Shown: positions 26,485-35,799, counted from the first letter of the stretch. The stretch: DNA of 64,000 nt from Paracoccaceae bacterium (GCA_028285485.1 JANQPC010000030.1:50712-114711), one strand, 5' to 3'. The notes: a model not told the origin generated them from the sequence alone. Made by a program: numbers and translations.

Positions 26485-27540
26485 ATGTCAAACCTCACCC
26501 TCAGCAATCTTGTCAAAACCTACGGCCAGACCGAGGTGCTCCACAGTATCGACCTTGCGATTGAAGCGGGCGAATTCGTCGTGCTTGTGGGCCCCTCGGG
26601 CTGCGGCAAATCCACGACCCTGCGCCTGATTGCGGGGCTTGAAGATGTATCCAGTGGTACCATCGAAATCGCGGGCCGGGTGGTTAACAACCTCGAACCC
26701 AAGGATCGCGATATCGCGATGGTGTTTCAGAACTACGCGATCTACCCGCACATGTCGGTGCGCAAGAACATCGGCTTCGGCTTGCGATCCTCAAGCATGT
26801 CGCGCGCCGACAAGGACAAGCGCATTGACGATGTGGCCGAAATCCTCGGCATGACCGATCTGCTCAGCCGCAAGCCCAGCCAGCTTTCCGGGGGCCAGCG
26901 GCAGCGGGTGGCTATCGGGCGCGCAATGGTGCGCGATCCCGCCGTGTTCCTTTTCGATGAGCCGCTCTCGAACCTCGATGCCCAGCTCCGCACCCAGATG
27001 CGGCTTGAGATCAAGAAGCTGCACCAGCGGGTGGGCGCAACAATCGTTTTCGTTACCCACGATCAGGTCGAGGCGATGACGATGGCCGACCGCATCGTGA
27101 TCATGAAAGACGGGCATATCCAACAGATCGGAACGCCCTCGGAGGTGTACCACAAGCCCGCCAACGCTTTTGTCGCCCGGTTCATCGGATCACCATCGAT
27201 GAACATGATCCCTGCGGTGGCGGAAAACGGTGGGCTGCGCATTGATGGCGGTGCGGCGGTGCCCATCGGCCTTGATATCGCCGAGAACCGCAAGGTTACG
27301 CTTGGCATCCGGCCCGAGGATCTGCACCCCGTCGAGGGCCCCGCCCTGATCAGCGGCGCGGTGAATGTACGCGAACCCCTTGGCCATGAAACGCTGATCT
27401 ATGTCGGTGCCGGCTTCGGCGATGTGATCGCCAAGGCCGACGGGCGCACCCCGCCGGACCTCGGCGGCATGGTGAACCTCGGCGCAGAGCTTGAGAACAT
27501 CCATGTGTTTGATGCAGAGAACGGATCGGCCCTGACGTGA
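26485..27540 (+). CDS. Sugar ABC transporter ATPase (UgpC/MsmK type)
   Basis: A 351-residue ATPase with Walker A GPSGCGKST, signature [14 protein letters not shown], Walker B VFLFDEPLSNLD and the H-loop FVTHDQVEAMTMADRI. The C-terminal about 110 residues form the MalK-type regulatory OB domain (LGIRPEDLHPVE). It energises the two permeases encoded upstream. Its stop overlaps the GTG of the PfkB kinase. Confidence 0.92.
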   Translation: MSNLTLSNLVKTYGQTEVLHSIDLAIEAGEFVVLVGPSGCGKSTTLRLIAGLEDVSSGTIEIAGRVVNNLEPKDRDIAMVFQNYAIYPHMSVRKNIGFGLRSSSMSRADKDKRIDDVAEILGMTDLLSRKPSQLSGGQRQRVAIGRAMVRDPAVFLFDEPLSNLDAQLRTQMRLEIKKLHQRVGATIVFVTHDQVEAMTMADRIVIMKDGHIQQIGTPSEVYHKPANAFVARFIGSPSMNMIPAVAENGGLRIDGGAAVPIGLDIAENRKVTLGIRPEDLHPVEGPALISGAVNVREPLGHETLIYVGAGFGDVIAKADGRTPPDLGGMVNLGAELENIHVFDAENGSALT

Positions 27541-28436
27541 CGCGCGATGCCTCAAACCCTGCGGTGCTCTCGGTCGGCAGGCTCTATTGCGACCTCATCT
27601 TCACCGATGTGCCGCGCCTTCCATCACTGGGCACGGAGGTGTTTGCAGGCGGGTTCGGCGTGCATCCGGGCGGCGGCGCCTTCATCACCGCCGCGCATCT
27701 GGCCGATCTTGGCCACGCGTCTGCCCTCGCAGCCATGCTTCCTGCGCCCCCCTTTGCCGATCTAGTTGGGGCCGAAATCGCGGCTTCGGGCGTGGATCTT
27801 TCGCTCAGTCAGCGCCTGCCCGCAGGATCCGGCCCGCAGATCACTGTGGCAATGGCGCAAGGAGGTGATCGCGCCTTTCTCACGCGCCGCGCAGGCCCGG
27901 CCTTCCCGAAGCTCTCGGCGCACCTTTTGGAAGAGTGCGGCGCCAGCCACCTGCATATCGGGGAACTTGCGAGCCTTGTGGCGGAACCGGAGATCGTGGC
28001 GCTCGCCCGATCCAATGGGATGACGGTTTCCGCCGATTGCGCGTGGGATGACAATCTGCGCGCCGATACCCTGCGCCCGCTTACGGGGCTTGTGGACGTT
28101 TTCCTGCCCAATGAGGCCGAGTTTGCCGCCCTGCGCGATATCGGCGTTGCCGAGGGCTTTGCGCCCATCATCGCAATCAAACGCGGTGCGGGTGGTGCAA
28201 CGGCTCAGTCCGCGGAGGGCGATATCGATGCGCCCACAAGCGCAATCCGCGCGGTGGATACAACCGGCGCTGGCGATGCATTCAACGCAGGCTTTCTTTC
28301 AGGCTGGCTCACCGGCGCACCCCTTCGCGAATGCCTTGAGGCCGGAAACAGCCGCGGCGCGCTTTGCGTGCGCCAAAGGGGCGGCTTCCAGCAACGCGCC
28401 CCAATCGCCAATCTCGCCGGCGCCCCGGGGGAATGA
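27537..28436 (+). CDS. PfkB-family carbohydrate kinase
   Basis: A 299-residue kinase starting with GTG in a 4-bp overlap. The N-terminal substrate motif GGFGVHPGGGAFITAAHLADLG and the C-terminal signature DTTGAGDAFNAGFLSGW (catalytic Asp) are intact. PfkB enzymes phosphorylate ribose, fructose, tagatose-6-P, fructosamines, KDG and similar sugars. Next to a SIS-domain isomerase/deaminase the natural product would be a 6-phosphorylated amino sugar or Amadori compound, as in NagK/NagB or FrlD/FrlB pairs. Confidence 0.85.
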   Translation: MTRDASNPAVLSVGRLYCDLIFTDVPRLPSLGTEVFAGGFGVHPGGGAFITAAHLADLGHASALAAMLPAPPFADLVGAEIAASGVDLSLSQRLPAGSGPQITVAMAQGGDRAFLTRRAGPAFPKLSAHLLEECGASHLHIGELASLVAEPEIVALARSNGMTVSADCAWDDNLRADTLRPLTGLVDVFLPNEAEFAALRDIGVAEGFAPIIAIKRGAGGATAQSAEGDIDAPTSAIRAVDTTGAGDAFNAGFLSGWLTGAPLRECLEAGNSRGALCVRQRGGFQQRAPIANLAGAPGE

Positions 28437-29440
28437 CCCCCCGTGCCGCATCCCGGATGGCGCGCGAGATCGAGGAAATGCCCGCCGCCGTCGCGCGCCT
28501 CGCGGGCCCCGCCGCACAAATGGAAATCGTGGAGGCCGCGCGCGCCCTCCAGGCGCTCGCGCCCCCTGTCGTGCTGACCGTTGCGCGCGGGTCGTCAGAT
28601 CACGCGGCAACCTATCTCAGCTATGCGGCGCAGCTTCTGCTTGGGCTACCCGTCGCCTCGGTCGGCCCCTCGATCGTTTCGATCTACAGCGCGGAACTGC
28701 GCACCAAGGGGCTGGCCGCGATTGCCATCAGCCAGTCCGGGTCCAGCGCGGATACCGCCCGGCTTTGCGCCGCCCTGTCGGACCAGGGCGGCCATGTGGT
28801 GGCCCTGACCAACCGGCCGGGCAGCCCCCTTGCCGATGCATCGGATGCCGTGATCGATATCCGCGCAGGCCCCGAACATGCCGTGGCCGCCACGAAGAGC
28901 TTCTTCAACTCCGCCGTCGCAGGCCTCTGGCTTCTGGCGCATTGGGCGGATGACGCGGCATTGATCGCGGCGCTCAAACAGCTTCCGGCCGCGATGGCGC
29001 AGCACCGCGAACCACCCTGGGCGGCGGAATTGAGCGCGGCTTTGAACGAAGCCGATCACGCGATGGTTCTGGCCCGCGGCCCGGGCCTGGGCATTGCCAA
29101 CGAGATCGCGCTCAAGCTGATCGAAACCTGCGGCATCCACGCCTCATCCTATAGCGGCGCGGAGGTGTTGCACGGGCCAAGCGCCCTGCTCACCGAAGGC
29201 TACCCGGTGATTGCGCTCGCAGGCGGCGCGGCGCATGGGATGGATCAGGCGCTGGATCGCATTGCCGGGCAAGCCGCTCGCCTCATCACGGTTCCGGAAG
29301 CCGCTGGGGGTGCGCACCCGCTTTTGGCCCCGCTGCTCGATATGCAGCCCTTCTACATCTGTGTTGAGGCTCTGGCGCGCCGCCGTGGGTTCGATCCCGA
29401 CAACCCCGCCCACCTTCAGAAAGAGACGAAGACGGTGTGA
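28433..29440 (+). CDS. SIS-domain aldose-ketose isomerase/deaminase (NagB-II/AgaS-like)
   Basis: A 335-residue protein with two sugar-isomerase domains, resembling the isomerase half of GlmS. It has ARGSSDHAATYLSYAAQLL, ISQSGSSADTARLC and AGPEHAVAATKSFFNSAVAGLWLL, then KLIETCGIHASSYSGAEVLHGPSAL in the second domain. This pattern is shared by glucosamine-6-phosphate deaminases of the NagB-II type and by fructosamine-6-phosphate deglycases. The ATG at 28433 overlaps the kinase stop (ATGA). It is the last gene of the operon, so the predicted end product is a hexose phosphate plus ammonia or an amine. Confidence 0.83.
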   Translation: MTPRAASRMAREIEEMPAAVARLAGPAAQMEIVEAARALQALAPPVVLTVARGSSDHAATYLSYAAQLLLGLPVASVGPSIVSIYSAELRTKGLAAIAISQSGSSADTARLCAALSDQGGHVVALTNRPGSPLADASDAVIDIRAGPEHAVAATKSFFNSAVAGLWLLAHWADDAALIAALKQLPAAMAQHREPPWAAELSAALNEADHAMVLARGPGLGIANEIALKLIETCGIHASSYSGAEVLHGPSALLTEGYPVIALAGGAAHGMDQALDRIAGQAARLITVPEAAGGAHPLLAPLLDMQPFYICVEALARRRGFDPDNPAHLQKETKTV

Positions 29441-29461
29441 TGGGCCTTTTTTTGGGCCGCC

Positions 29462-29938
29462 CTACGATCCCTCGGCCCAGGCAAGGTAGTGCGGCACGAG
29501 AAGTGCCGCGAAAGGCGCGCCGCGCTCGGCGTGTTCGGGCCGGTACCATCCTGCTTCGTGAAGCAGGTTCACCGTTCCGATCACCGTGGTGCCAGAGATC
29601 ACCGGCAGGTTCAGCACCGATGCGCAGCCCAGCCGCGCGATCAGCTCATGATCGAAGAAAACCGATCGGATATCCTCTGCATCATATCCGATATAGGGCT
29701 GGCCTTTCGCCAGCACCTTCTCGCCCCAGGCCGTGAGATCCCCGAGCGGTTTGCGGCCCTTCACCGGGTAGGCTTCGGGATCAGAGGAATAGAGCCGCGC
29801 GGCCTCATCCGTCGCACGATCAATCACCATGAGCGTGAAAAGCTTGTGACCGATGATCTCGCCCAAATGCATCTCAAGCGCGGAGTAGGGATCTGGTGCG
29901 GCCTTTATGGCTTGCAGGCGTTCGGCATCTGTCATCAT
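29462..29938 (-). CDS. GAF-domain protein
   Basis: A 158-residue protein consisting of little more than one GAF domain (KLFTLMVIDRATDEAARLYSS ... GCASVLNLPVISGTTVIGTVNLLHEAGWY). No output domain is attached, so it may be a small-molecule sensor or a ligand-binding subunit. Its ATG overlaps the stop of the LivM-type permease (ATGA), making it the last gene of the branched-chain-type ABC operon. That suggests it binds or reports on the transported compound. Confidence 0.75.
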   Translation of the reverse strand: MMTDAERLQAIKAAPDPYSALEMHLGEIIGHKLFTLMVIDRATDEAARLYSSDPEAYPVKGRKPLGDLTAWGEKVLAKGQPYIGYDAEDIRSVFFDHELIARLGCASVLNLPVISGTTVIGTVNLLHEAGWYRPEHAERGAPFAALLVPHYLAWAEGS

Positions 29939-30837
29939 GGCTCCACAGGTTTTGGCGGGCGCTCGGCCAAAAGCCCCTCGGGCCGGATGCGCATCACGAA
30001 GATCAGGACCGACCCGATGATGATCTCGCGCAACGCCGCCCCCTGCGCCCCGGACATGCCGTGAAACATCGGCTCGATGAACCGGCTGCCTTCAAGGATG
30101 ACGATCACGAGAAAGGCGCCCAGAACGGCCCCTGATGTGTTGCCCGTGCCCCCGGCGGTGAGTGCAAGGAAAATGTAGATCGTCAGCAGCGGGCGGAAGA
30201 TGTCGGGCGCCACGTAGCTTGTGAAATGCGCGTAGGCCGCCCCGGCAAGGCCCAGAAGGCCCGCGCCGATTGCGAAGGCCTGCACCTTGTAGAGCCGCAC
30301 GGGCTTTCCGGCCACCGCAGCGGCGGTTTCATCATCCCGTATCGCCCTCAGTGCCCGGCCATAGGGCGAGCGGCGCAGGCGTTCGGTGAGAAACCATGCC
30401 AGCGCCACCGCCAGAAGCAAAAGCCCGCAGGACAGCGCGTTGAACTGAAGCGGTGTGAGCGCCCCGCGGAAGGGCCCGGGGATGCCCGGGATACCGTCTG
30501 ACCCGTTGGTGAGCCAGATCTCGTTGGCCGCGATCAGGCGGATCACCTCGCCAAACCCAAGCGTTACGATGGCGAGGTAGTCACCGCGCAGGTTCAGCGT
30601 GAGCCGCGACAGAAGCGCCCCGGCCAGCGCCGCAGCGGCAATCGCGATCACGATACCAAGCGCAATCGGCAGGCCGAGTGCCACGGTCGCCAGGGCCGAC
30701 GCATAGGCCCCGAGCGCGAAAAAGCCCGCAAGGCCAAGGTTGATCATCCCCGCCATGCCCCAGATCACATTCAGGCCCAGCGCAAGCAGGGCGTAGACGC
30801 CCGCGAAGGTGAGGGTGGCCAGAAGATAACTCAGCAT
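29935..30837 (-). CDS. Branched-chain-type ABC permease (LivM family)
   Basis: A 300-residue membrane protein with 8-9 hydrophobic segments and LivM-typical stretches (NVIWGMAGMINLGLAGFFALGAYASAL, YGRALRAIRDDETAAAVAG). It forms the inner-membrane channel with the LivH-type subunit, whose stop shares one base with its start. It transports a hydrophobic amino acid, amide, urea or related compound. Confidence 0.87.
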   Translation of the reverse strand: MLSYLLATLTFAGVYALLALGLNVIWGMAGMINLGLAGFFALGAYASALATVALGLPIALGIVIAIAAAALAGALLSRLTLNLRGDYLAIVTLGFGEVIRLIAANEIWLTNGSDGIPGIPGPFRGALTPLQFNALSCGLLLLAVALAWFLTERLRRSPYGRALRAIRDDETAAAVAGKPVRLYKVQAFAIGAGLLGLAGAAYAHFTSYVAPDIFRPLLTIYIFLALTAGGTGNTSGAVLGAFLVIVILEGSRFIEPMFHGMSGAQGAALREIIIGSVLIFVMRIRPEGLLAERPPKPVEP

Positions 30838-31700
30838 CAGTAGGCCCGCTCGCCCAGAAGGCCCCGTGGGCGGAACGCGAGCACCAGCACGATCGCCACG
30901 AACCCCACGGCGCTTTTGTAGGAAGGCGAGAGAACGAGCACCGAAAGCTCTTCCCCGATGCCCACAACCATAGCGCCAAGGGCGGCGCCGGGAATGCTGC
31001 CGAGCCCGCCCACCACGGCGGCGGCGAAGATCGGCAGAATGAAGCGAAAGCCGGTCAGCGGATCAATCGAGGTGCCAAGCCCCAGAAGCATGCCGCCCGC
31101 ACCGACGAGCCCCATTGCGATGAAAACGGTCAGGCGGCCCACGCGCACCGGATCGATCCCCTTAAGCTCGGCCAGCGTGGGGTTGTCGGCCACAGCCCGC
31201 ATCGCCTTGCCGATGCGTGTGAACTTCAATGCGGCGAAAACCGCCGCCATGATGATCAGCGCAAGCACGAGGTTCTGAACCTGCTGCGGCCCAACGCGCA
31301 CCCCGGCGATCCGCCAATCCCGCACCAGCGGCAGATCGTAGCCCCGAAGCTCATTGCCGAACCCGAAGCGCACCATGTTTTCAAGAACGATCGTCAGCGC
31401 GATGGAGGCAATCGCGGCGGTCAGCGCGCCGTAGGGGCGCAGCGGCTTCAGCGCAATCTCGTCGGAGGCAAGGCCCACGAGTGCCGCCACGAGAAAGGCG
31501 GCAATCAGCGCAGGCGCGGCCGGAAGGCCAAGCCACACATTGGCGGCATATCCCGCGAACGCCCCGATCGTGGCATGGCTCGCCACGGAAAAGTTCGGGA
31601 AGCGCAAAACCGCGAAGATCGCGGTGAAGCCGATGGCGGGGATCGCCAGCAGCGTGCCGCTGATAATCCCGTTCACCAGAAGCTGCGGAAGAAGTTCCAT
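30837..31700 (-). CDS. Branched-chain-type ABC permease (LivH family)
   Basis: A 287-residue membrane protein with LivH motifs (GKAMRAVADNPTLAELKGIDPVRVGRLTVFIAMGL; GGLGSIPGAALGAMVVGIGEE). It lies directly after the hairpin that follows the binding-protein gene and is coupled to LivM. It works with the two ATPases encoded upstream in the same operon. Confidence 0.87.
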   Translation of the reverse strand: MELLPQLLVNGIISGTLLAIPAIGFTAIFAVLRFPNFSVASHATIGAFAGYAANVWLGLPAAPALIAAFLVAALVGLASDEIALKPLRPYGALTAAIASIALTIVLENMVRFGFGNELRGYDLPLVRDWRIAGVRVGPQQVQNLVLALIIMAAVFAALKFTRIGKAMRAVADNPTLAELKGIDPVRVGRLTVFIAMGLVGAGGMLLGLGTSIDPLTGFRFILPIFAAAVVGGLGSIPGAALGAMVVGIGEELSVLVLSPSYKSAVGFVAIVLVLAFRPRGLLGERAY

Positions 31701-31724
31701 TATGGCCTGCTCACCTCAAAGGCC

Positions 31725-31750
31725 GGGCCGCCCGAAGCAAAGGGCGGCCC
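31725..31750 (-). promoter_or_regulatory. Intercistronic hairpin after branched-chain-type binding-protein gene
   Basis: GGGCCGCCC (31725-31733) and GGGCGGCCC (31742-31750) form a perfect 9-bp stem with an 8-nt loop. It lies 17 bp past the binding-protein stop and 24 bp before the LivH start, on the transcribed minus strand. There is no T-run, so mRNA protection or partial attenuation is more likely than full termination. Confidence 0.55.
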
Positions 31751-31767
31751 AAGCCGGTTGTCACCAC

Positions 31768-32949
31768 TCAGACGCGCTTGAACTCCGCGGCGGCTGCGCC
31801 CGAGATCTGCTTGAACACGAAGGACGTGCCGGTGATATCGCCGATCTCGTCAAAATCGCAGGGCCCGGAGGCGCCGGAATAGTTGATGCCGCCCTCAAGC
31901 CCGGCAAGCCCGTCAACCGCACTTTCCACCATCTGGCCTTCGCCCTGGCTGACCGCGCGGATGTTCTGCCGGATCGTATCGCCCGTTACATCACCGCCCG
32001 CAGCCATTGCGAGGATTGCGAGGCTTGCGTGATCGTAGGTTTGCGCAGAATAGGGATCCACGTCTTCAACGCCGAGAATGGCCTGCACATTGGCATAGGC
32101 GCCGCTGTCAATCGCCGGGGCGCCTTCCCAGGTGAAGACGTTTTCGGTGACCTCCGGGGGAAGCGCATCAAGCACTGTCTGGTTCACCGCATAGGCCGGT
32201 CCGATGATCTTCCCCTCATAGCCGGATTGCCAGATATCGCGCAGCAGCACGGTGCTGTCGGCCGCGTAGCCGCCAAGCATGAGGAAATCCGGGTTGTTGA
32301 CCAGGATCTGGTCCACTTCCGAGCGATAGGTTGACTTGTCCGCCTCGTAGATCAGGCTTTCCATCCCCGCGCCATTGGCCGCCGCGATCTCTTCCAGAAT
32401 CTCGATGGATGAGGCCGCGAAGGGCGTTTGCGGCCCGATCCAGGCCATCTGCGTGGCGCCCTCCTCCACCATGAAATCGCCCGCCACCCGGATCTGCAGC
32501 TTAGAGTTCGGCTGCGTGCGGCAAATGAAGCCCTGGTGGGGAAGCTGCGTGATGCTGTCAGCGCCCGAGACGCACAGAAGCATTGTCTGGCTTTCCCAGG
32601 CCAGCGGGGCCACAGCGGTGGTGATCGAAGAGGCCCAGGTGCCCATGATCGCCGAAACCCCATCCACATCGATCAGTTTGCGCGCCGCGCGCACGGCGGC
32701 TTCGGGCGAGGTTTGCGTATCTTCGGAAACAAGCGTGATCTCACGCCCCAGCACGCCGCCGGCTTCGTTGACTTGCGCGATCACGCCGGAGATCGCGTCG
32801 CGCATCGAGGGCCCGTAGGTGCCGCCCACGCCGGTCAGCGGCGTCAGCGAGCCAAGCTTGATGGCATCCGATTGCGCCTTGAGAATGGCCGGGGCGGAAA
32901 GCGCCGCGGCGGCTGTTCCAAGAAACACCCGTCTGTTGAGACTATGCAT
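31768..32949 (-). CDS. Branched-chain-type ABC substrate-binding protein with Tat-like signal
   Basis: A 393-residue periplasmic binding protein (Peripla_BP_6/LivJ family) with the opening IKLGSLTPLTGVGGTYGPSMRDAISGVIAQVNEAGGVLGREITLVSEDTQTSPEAA. The signal peptide has a twin arginine, NRRVFLGTAAAALSAPAILKAQ, so Tat export is plausible. The ATG at 32949 has GAGAGGAA upstream; the frame continues upstream to 33096 but that part overlaps livF and is not protein-like. In this operon it follows the two ATPase genes. Ligand unknown (amino acid, amide, peptide-derived or aromatic compound). Confidence 0.87.
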   Translation of the reverse strand: MHSLNRRVFLGTAAAALSAPAILKAQSDAIKLGSLTPLTGVGGTYGPSMRDAISGVIAQVNEAGGVLGREITLVSEDTQTSPEAAVRAARKLIDVDGVSAIMGTWASSITTAVAPLAWESQTMLLCVSGADSITQLPHQGFICRTQPNSKLQIRVAGDFMVEEGATQMAWIGPQTPFAASSIEILEEIAAANGAGMESLIYEADKSTYRSEVDQILVNNPDFLMLGGYAADSTVLLRDIWQSGYEGKIIGPAYAVNQTVLDALPPEVTENVFTWEGAPAIDSGAYANVQAILGVEDVDPYSAQTYDHASLAILAMAAGGDVTGDTIRQNIRAVSQGEGQMVESAVDGLAGLEGGINYSGASGPCDFDEIGDITGTSFVFKQISGAAAAEFKRV

Positions 32950-32990
32950 GTCCAATTCCTCTCTGTTGCTCCAAGTCTTTTCGTTTTTTC

Positions 32991-33692
32991 TTACCCGCCC
33001 AGGAACGTGCGGCGGATATCGGGATCGGCGGCAAGCTCCGCCCCGGCCCCGGTGGCATGGTTGCGGCCGGCGGAAAGGATGTAGGCGCGGTCGCAAAGCT
33101 CCAGCGCATCCATCGCGTTTTGCTCCACAAGCACGATGCAGACGGATTGCGCGGCGATCTCGCGTATCGTGTCAAAAAGCTGCGCCGCTGCAATAGGCGA
33201 TAGGCCCGCCGAGGGTTCATCAAGCAAAAGCAAGCGCGGCGAGACCATCATCGCGATTGCCATGGCCAGGATCTGGCGCTGCCCGCCCGAAAGCGTGCGG
33301 GCCGCCTCGCCGCGCTTTTCGGCAAGCACGGGAAAGCGGCCAAACATCTCCTCGATCCGGCTTGTGGAATCGCTCGCGATGTATCCCCCCATCTCGAGGT
33401 TTTCGCGCACTGTCATCGTTGCAAAGATGTTGCTTTCCTGCGGAACGTAAGCAACGCCGCGTTCGGCAATCTGCCGGGGCCTGAGCCCCGTAAGCGGGTC
33501 GCCCGCAAGGGCGATGCTACCGGTGAGATTGGGCAAAAGCCCGGTGACCGCTTTCAGAAGCGTCGACTTGCCCGCGCCGTTCGGGCCGAGGATCGCGACG
33601 ATCTCGCCCGCATCCGCCGCCACCGTCACGCCTTTCAGGATCTGGTCCGCCGCGCTGTAACCGCCGATGATATCACTGGCTTCGAACATCAT
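32991..33692 (-). CDS. Branched-chain-type ABC ATPase (LivF family)
   Basis: A 233-residue ATPase with Walker A GPNGAGKST, signature LSGGQRQILAMAIA and Walker B LLLLDEPSAGL. The text VPQESNIFATMTVRENLEMGGY is typical of LivF. It overlaps the LivG-type gene by 4 bp and is followed by the binding-protein gene after 41 bp. Confidence 0.9.
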   Translation of the reverse strand: MMFEASDIIGGYSAADQILKGVTVAADAGEIVAILGPNGAGKSTLLKAVTGLLPNLTGSIALAGDPLTGLRPRQIAERGVAYVPQESNIFATMTVRENLEMGGYIASDSTSRIEEMFGRFPVLAEKRGEAARTLSGGQRQILAMAIAMMVSPRLLLLDEPSAGLSPIAAAQLFDTIREIAAQSVCIVLVEQNAMDALELCDRAYILSAGRNHATGAGAELAADPDIRRTFLGG

Positions 33693-34456
33693 GCGCGCTG
33701 CCCAAGATAGGCGTCTTGCACCCGCCGGTCGGCCACGATCTCGTCAAACGTGCCCTCGGTCAGCCGCGCGCCCGCCGCCATAACGATCACCGGATCGCAG
33801 AGCCGGGCCACGATATCCATGTCGTGCTCTACGATCAGAAAGGTCAGCCCCGTCTCCCGCAGCGCCGCGATCCGTTCCGCGATTTCGCCCGCAAGCGCCG
33901 GATTCACGCCTGCAACGGGCTCGTCGAGCAGGATAAGTTTCGGGCGGCCCATCAGCGCGCGCCCGATTTCCAGAAGCTTCTTCTGCCCGCCAGAAAGATC
34001 GGAAGACATGTTTTCCAGAACACCGGTGAGGTTCAGTTGCTCTGCCACCTCGCGCGCCCGGTCGATCAGGTCCCGCTCCCGCGCGCGGGATCGGCCCGGT
34101 GTGAAGACGGCAGTCAGAACGTTCTCGCCGGGCTGGCCATCGCCGTGCAAAAGCAGCGTTTCCAGAACCGTGAGTTTCGGAAACCCCCGCGCGATCTGGA
34201 AGGTGCGCACCAGCCCAAGCTGGCTGATCTGCTCCGGCCGCAGCCCCGTGATATCGGCGCCATCGAACAGGATCTGCCCGGCCTCGCAGGGGATCACCCC
34301 GGACAGGCAGTTGAACACGGTTGTCTTCCCCGCGCCGTTTGGACCGATGAGCCCCGTGATCGTTCCGGCGCGCACATCCAGTGCGGCGCCGTTCAGCGCG
34401 CGGACCCCGTAGAAGCTGCGCTCCAGGCCCGAGGCGCTTAGCAGTGTGTTCGGCAT
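33689..34456 (-). CDS. Branched-chain-type ABC ATPase (LivG family), first gene of operon
   Basis: A 255-residue ATPase with Walker A GPNGAGKTT, signature LSGGQKKLLEIGRALM and Walker B LILLDEPVAGVNP; VRTFQIARGFPKLTVLETLLL and the C-terminal VQDAYLG are LivG hallmarks. It opens the minus-strand operon running to 29462. The 110 bp between it and the divergent amidohydrolase gene must hold promoters for both, but no strong box is recognisable. Confidence 0.9.
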   Translation of the reverse strand: MPNTLLSASGLERSFYGVRALNGAALDVRAGTITGLIGPNGAGKTTVFNCLSGVIPCEAGQILFDGADITGLRPEQISQLGLVRTFQIARGFPKLTVLETLLLHGDGQPGENVLTAVFTPGRSRARERDLIDRAREVAEQLNLTGVLENMSSDLSGGQKKLLEIGRALMGRPKLILLDEPVAGVNPALAGEIAERIAALRETGLTFLIVEHDMDIVARLCDPVIVMAAGARLTEGTFDEIVADRRVQDAYLGQRA

Positions 34457-34566
34457 TTCTTCCCTCTGGGGAGTATGTTAGCCGAACCGGCGCAAAAGGC
34501 GACACGCGATTGCAAAGCCGCGGGTATCCCCTACGGTTTGCGGATCACGTCGGCGGGGGGAAAGCG

Positions 34567-35790
34567 ATGCGAATCCGGTTTGAGAACTGCAATTTGTTCG
34601 ATGGCGTCTCTGCCGAGGCCCGAAGCGGGATGCATGTTCTCGTGGCCGATGGGCAGATTGCAGAAGTCTCGGATTCTGCGCTGAGCGGCACCGCTGACCT
34701 GACCATCGATGCCACCGGCAAAACCCTGATGCCCGGCCTGATTGACGCCCATGTGCATATCACCGCCGCGAGCCCCGACCTCGCAACGCTCGAGTCCATG
34801 CCGGTGTCCTATGTCAGCCATTGGACGGCGCGGAACCTCGGCCAGATGCTGGATCGCGGCTTCACCACCGTGCGCGATGTGGGCGGCGGCGACGCGGGGC
34901 ACCGGCGCGCGCAGGAGGAAGGCATGATCCGGGCGCCGCGGCTTTCAGTTTCCGGAAAGGCGCTGGGGCAAACAGGCGGGCATACCGATTTCCGCGGCAC
35001 CTCGCGCACCGATATCGGTGATCTGCAACGCCGCCACACGCCAGGCCTTGGCCGGATCGTGGATGGCATTCCGGCCTGTCTTGCCGCGGCCCGGGATGAG
35101 CTACGCCTTGGCGCCGATTTCATCAAGATCATGGCCAATGGCGGCGTTGCCACGCCCGCCGACCCGATTGACTGGATTCAATTCACGCCCGAGGAGATCC
35201 GCGCGATCGTCACGGTGGCGGAAGCCTCCTGCACCTATGTCGCAGCGCATACCTACACTGCAAAGGCCATCGAACACGCTGCGGTGAACGGCGTGCGCAC
35301 CCTGGAACATTGCAACCTCATCGACGATCGCGTGGCCGCAATTCTGCGGGATCGGGGCTGTTTCGCAGTGCCCACGCTGGTGATCTACGATTGCCTGGAC
35401 AGGCACGCGGATGCCATCGGGCTTGGGGCCGAGAACCGGGCCAAGAACCGCCTCGTGCGGGATGCCGGGCTGGCATCGCTTGAGATCCTCGCGCGCGCCG
35501 GCGTGCCCATGGGATATGGCACGGATCTTCTGGGCTGGATGCACGAGGATCAGCTTGCCGAGTTTGCGTTAAGGGCGCAGGTGCTGCCGGTGGCCGACGT
35601 GCTGAAATCGGCCACCTCAATCAATGCGAAGCTCATCCGGCGCGAAGATCTGGGCATTGTCGCACCCGAAAAGACCGCCGATCTGATCCTGATCGATGGC
35701 GATCCGCTGTCCGATATCTCGGTGCTGTCGGGCCGCGGCGAGCGCGTGGAGACGGTGGTTCAGGCCGGGCAGATCGTGAAATCGCCCTAG
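34567..35790 (+). CDS. Metal-dependent amidohydrolase (Xaa-Pro dipeptidase-like subgroup)
   Basis: A 407-residue amidohydrolase-superfamily enzyme with the full metal set: HVH in LIDAHVHI (about residues 61-63), lysine in FIKIMANGG, histidines in VAAHTYT and LEHCNLID, and the aspartate in YGTDLLG. The pattern resembles imidazolonepropionase-like and prolidase-like (Sgx9260-type) members that cleave peptides or N-acyl amides of amino acids. GGGGG lies 9 nt before the ATG. It is divergent from the branched-chain-type importer, so it may process the imported compound; cytoplasmic. Confidence 0.82.
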   Translation: MRIRFENCNLFDGVSAEARSGMHVLVADGQIAEVSDSALSGTADLTIDATGKTLMPGLIDAHVHITAASPDLATLESMPVSYVSHWTARNLGQMLDRGFTTVRDVGGGDAGHRRAQEEGMIRAPRLSVSGKALGQTGGHTDFRGTSRTDIGDLQRRHTPGLGRIVDGIPACLAAARDELRLGADFIKIMANGGVATPADPIDWIQFTPEEIRAIVTVAEASCTYVAAHTYTAKAIEHAAVNGVRTLEHCNLIDDRVAAILRDRGCFAVPTLVIYDCLDRHADAIGLGAENRAKNRLVRDAGLASLEILARAGVPMGYGTDLLGWMHEDQLAEFALRAQVLPVADVLKSATSINAKLIRREDLGIVAPEKTADLILIDGDPLSDISVLSGRGERVETVVQAGQIVKSP

Positions 35791-35799
35791 CTCGGAGCC

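Noticed and set aside
29441..29461. A rho-independent terminator after the SIS gene (T-run followed by GGGCC).
   Set aside because: The T-run lies between the weak 4-bp complementary segments instead of after a stem, so it does not form a proper terminator.
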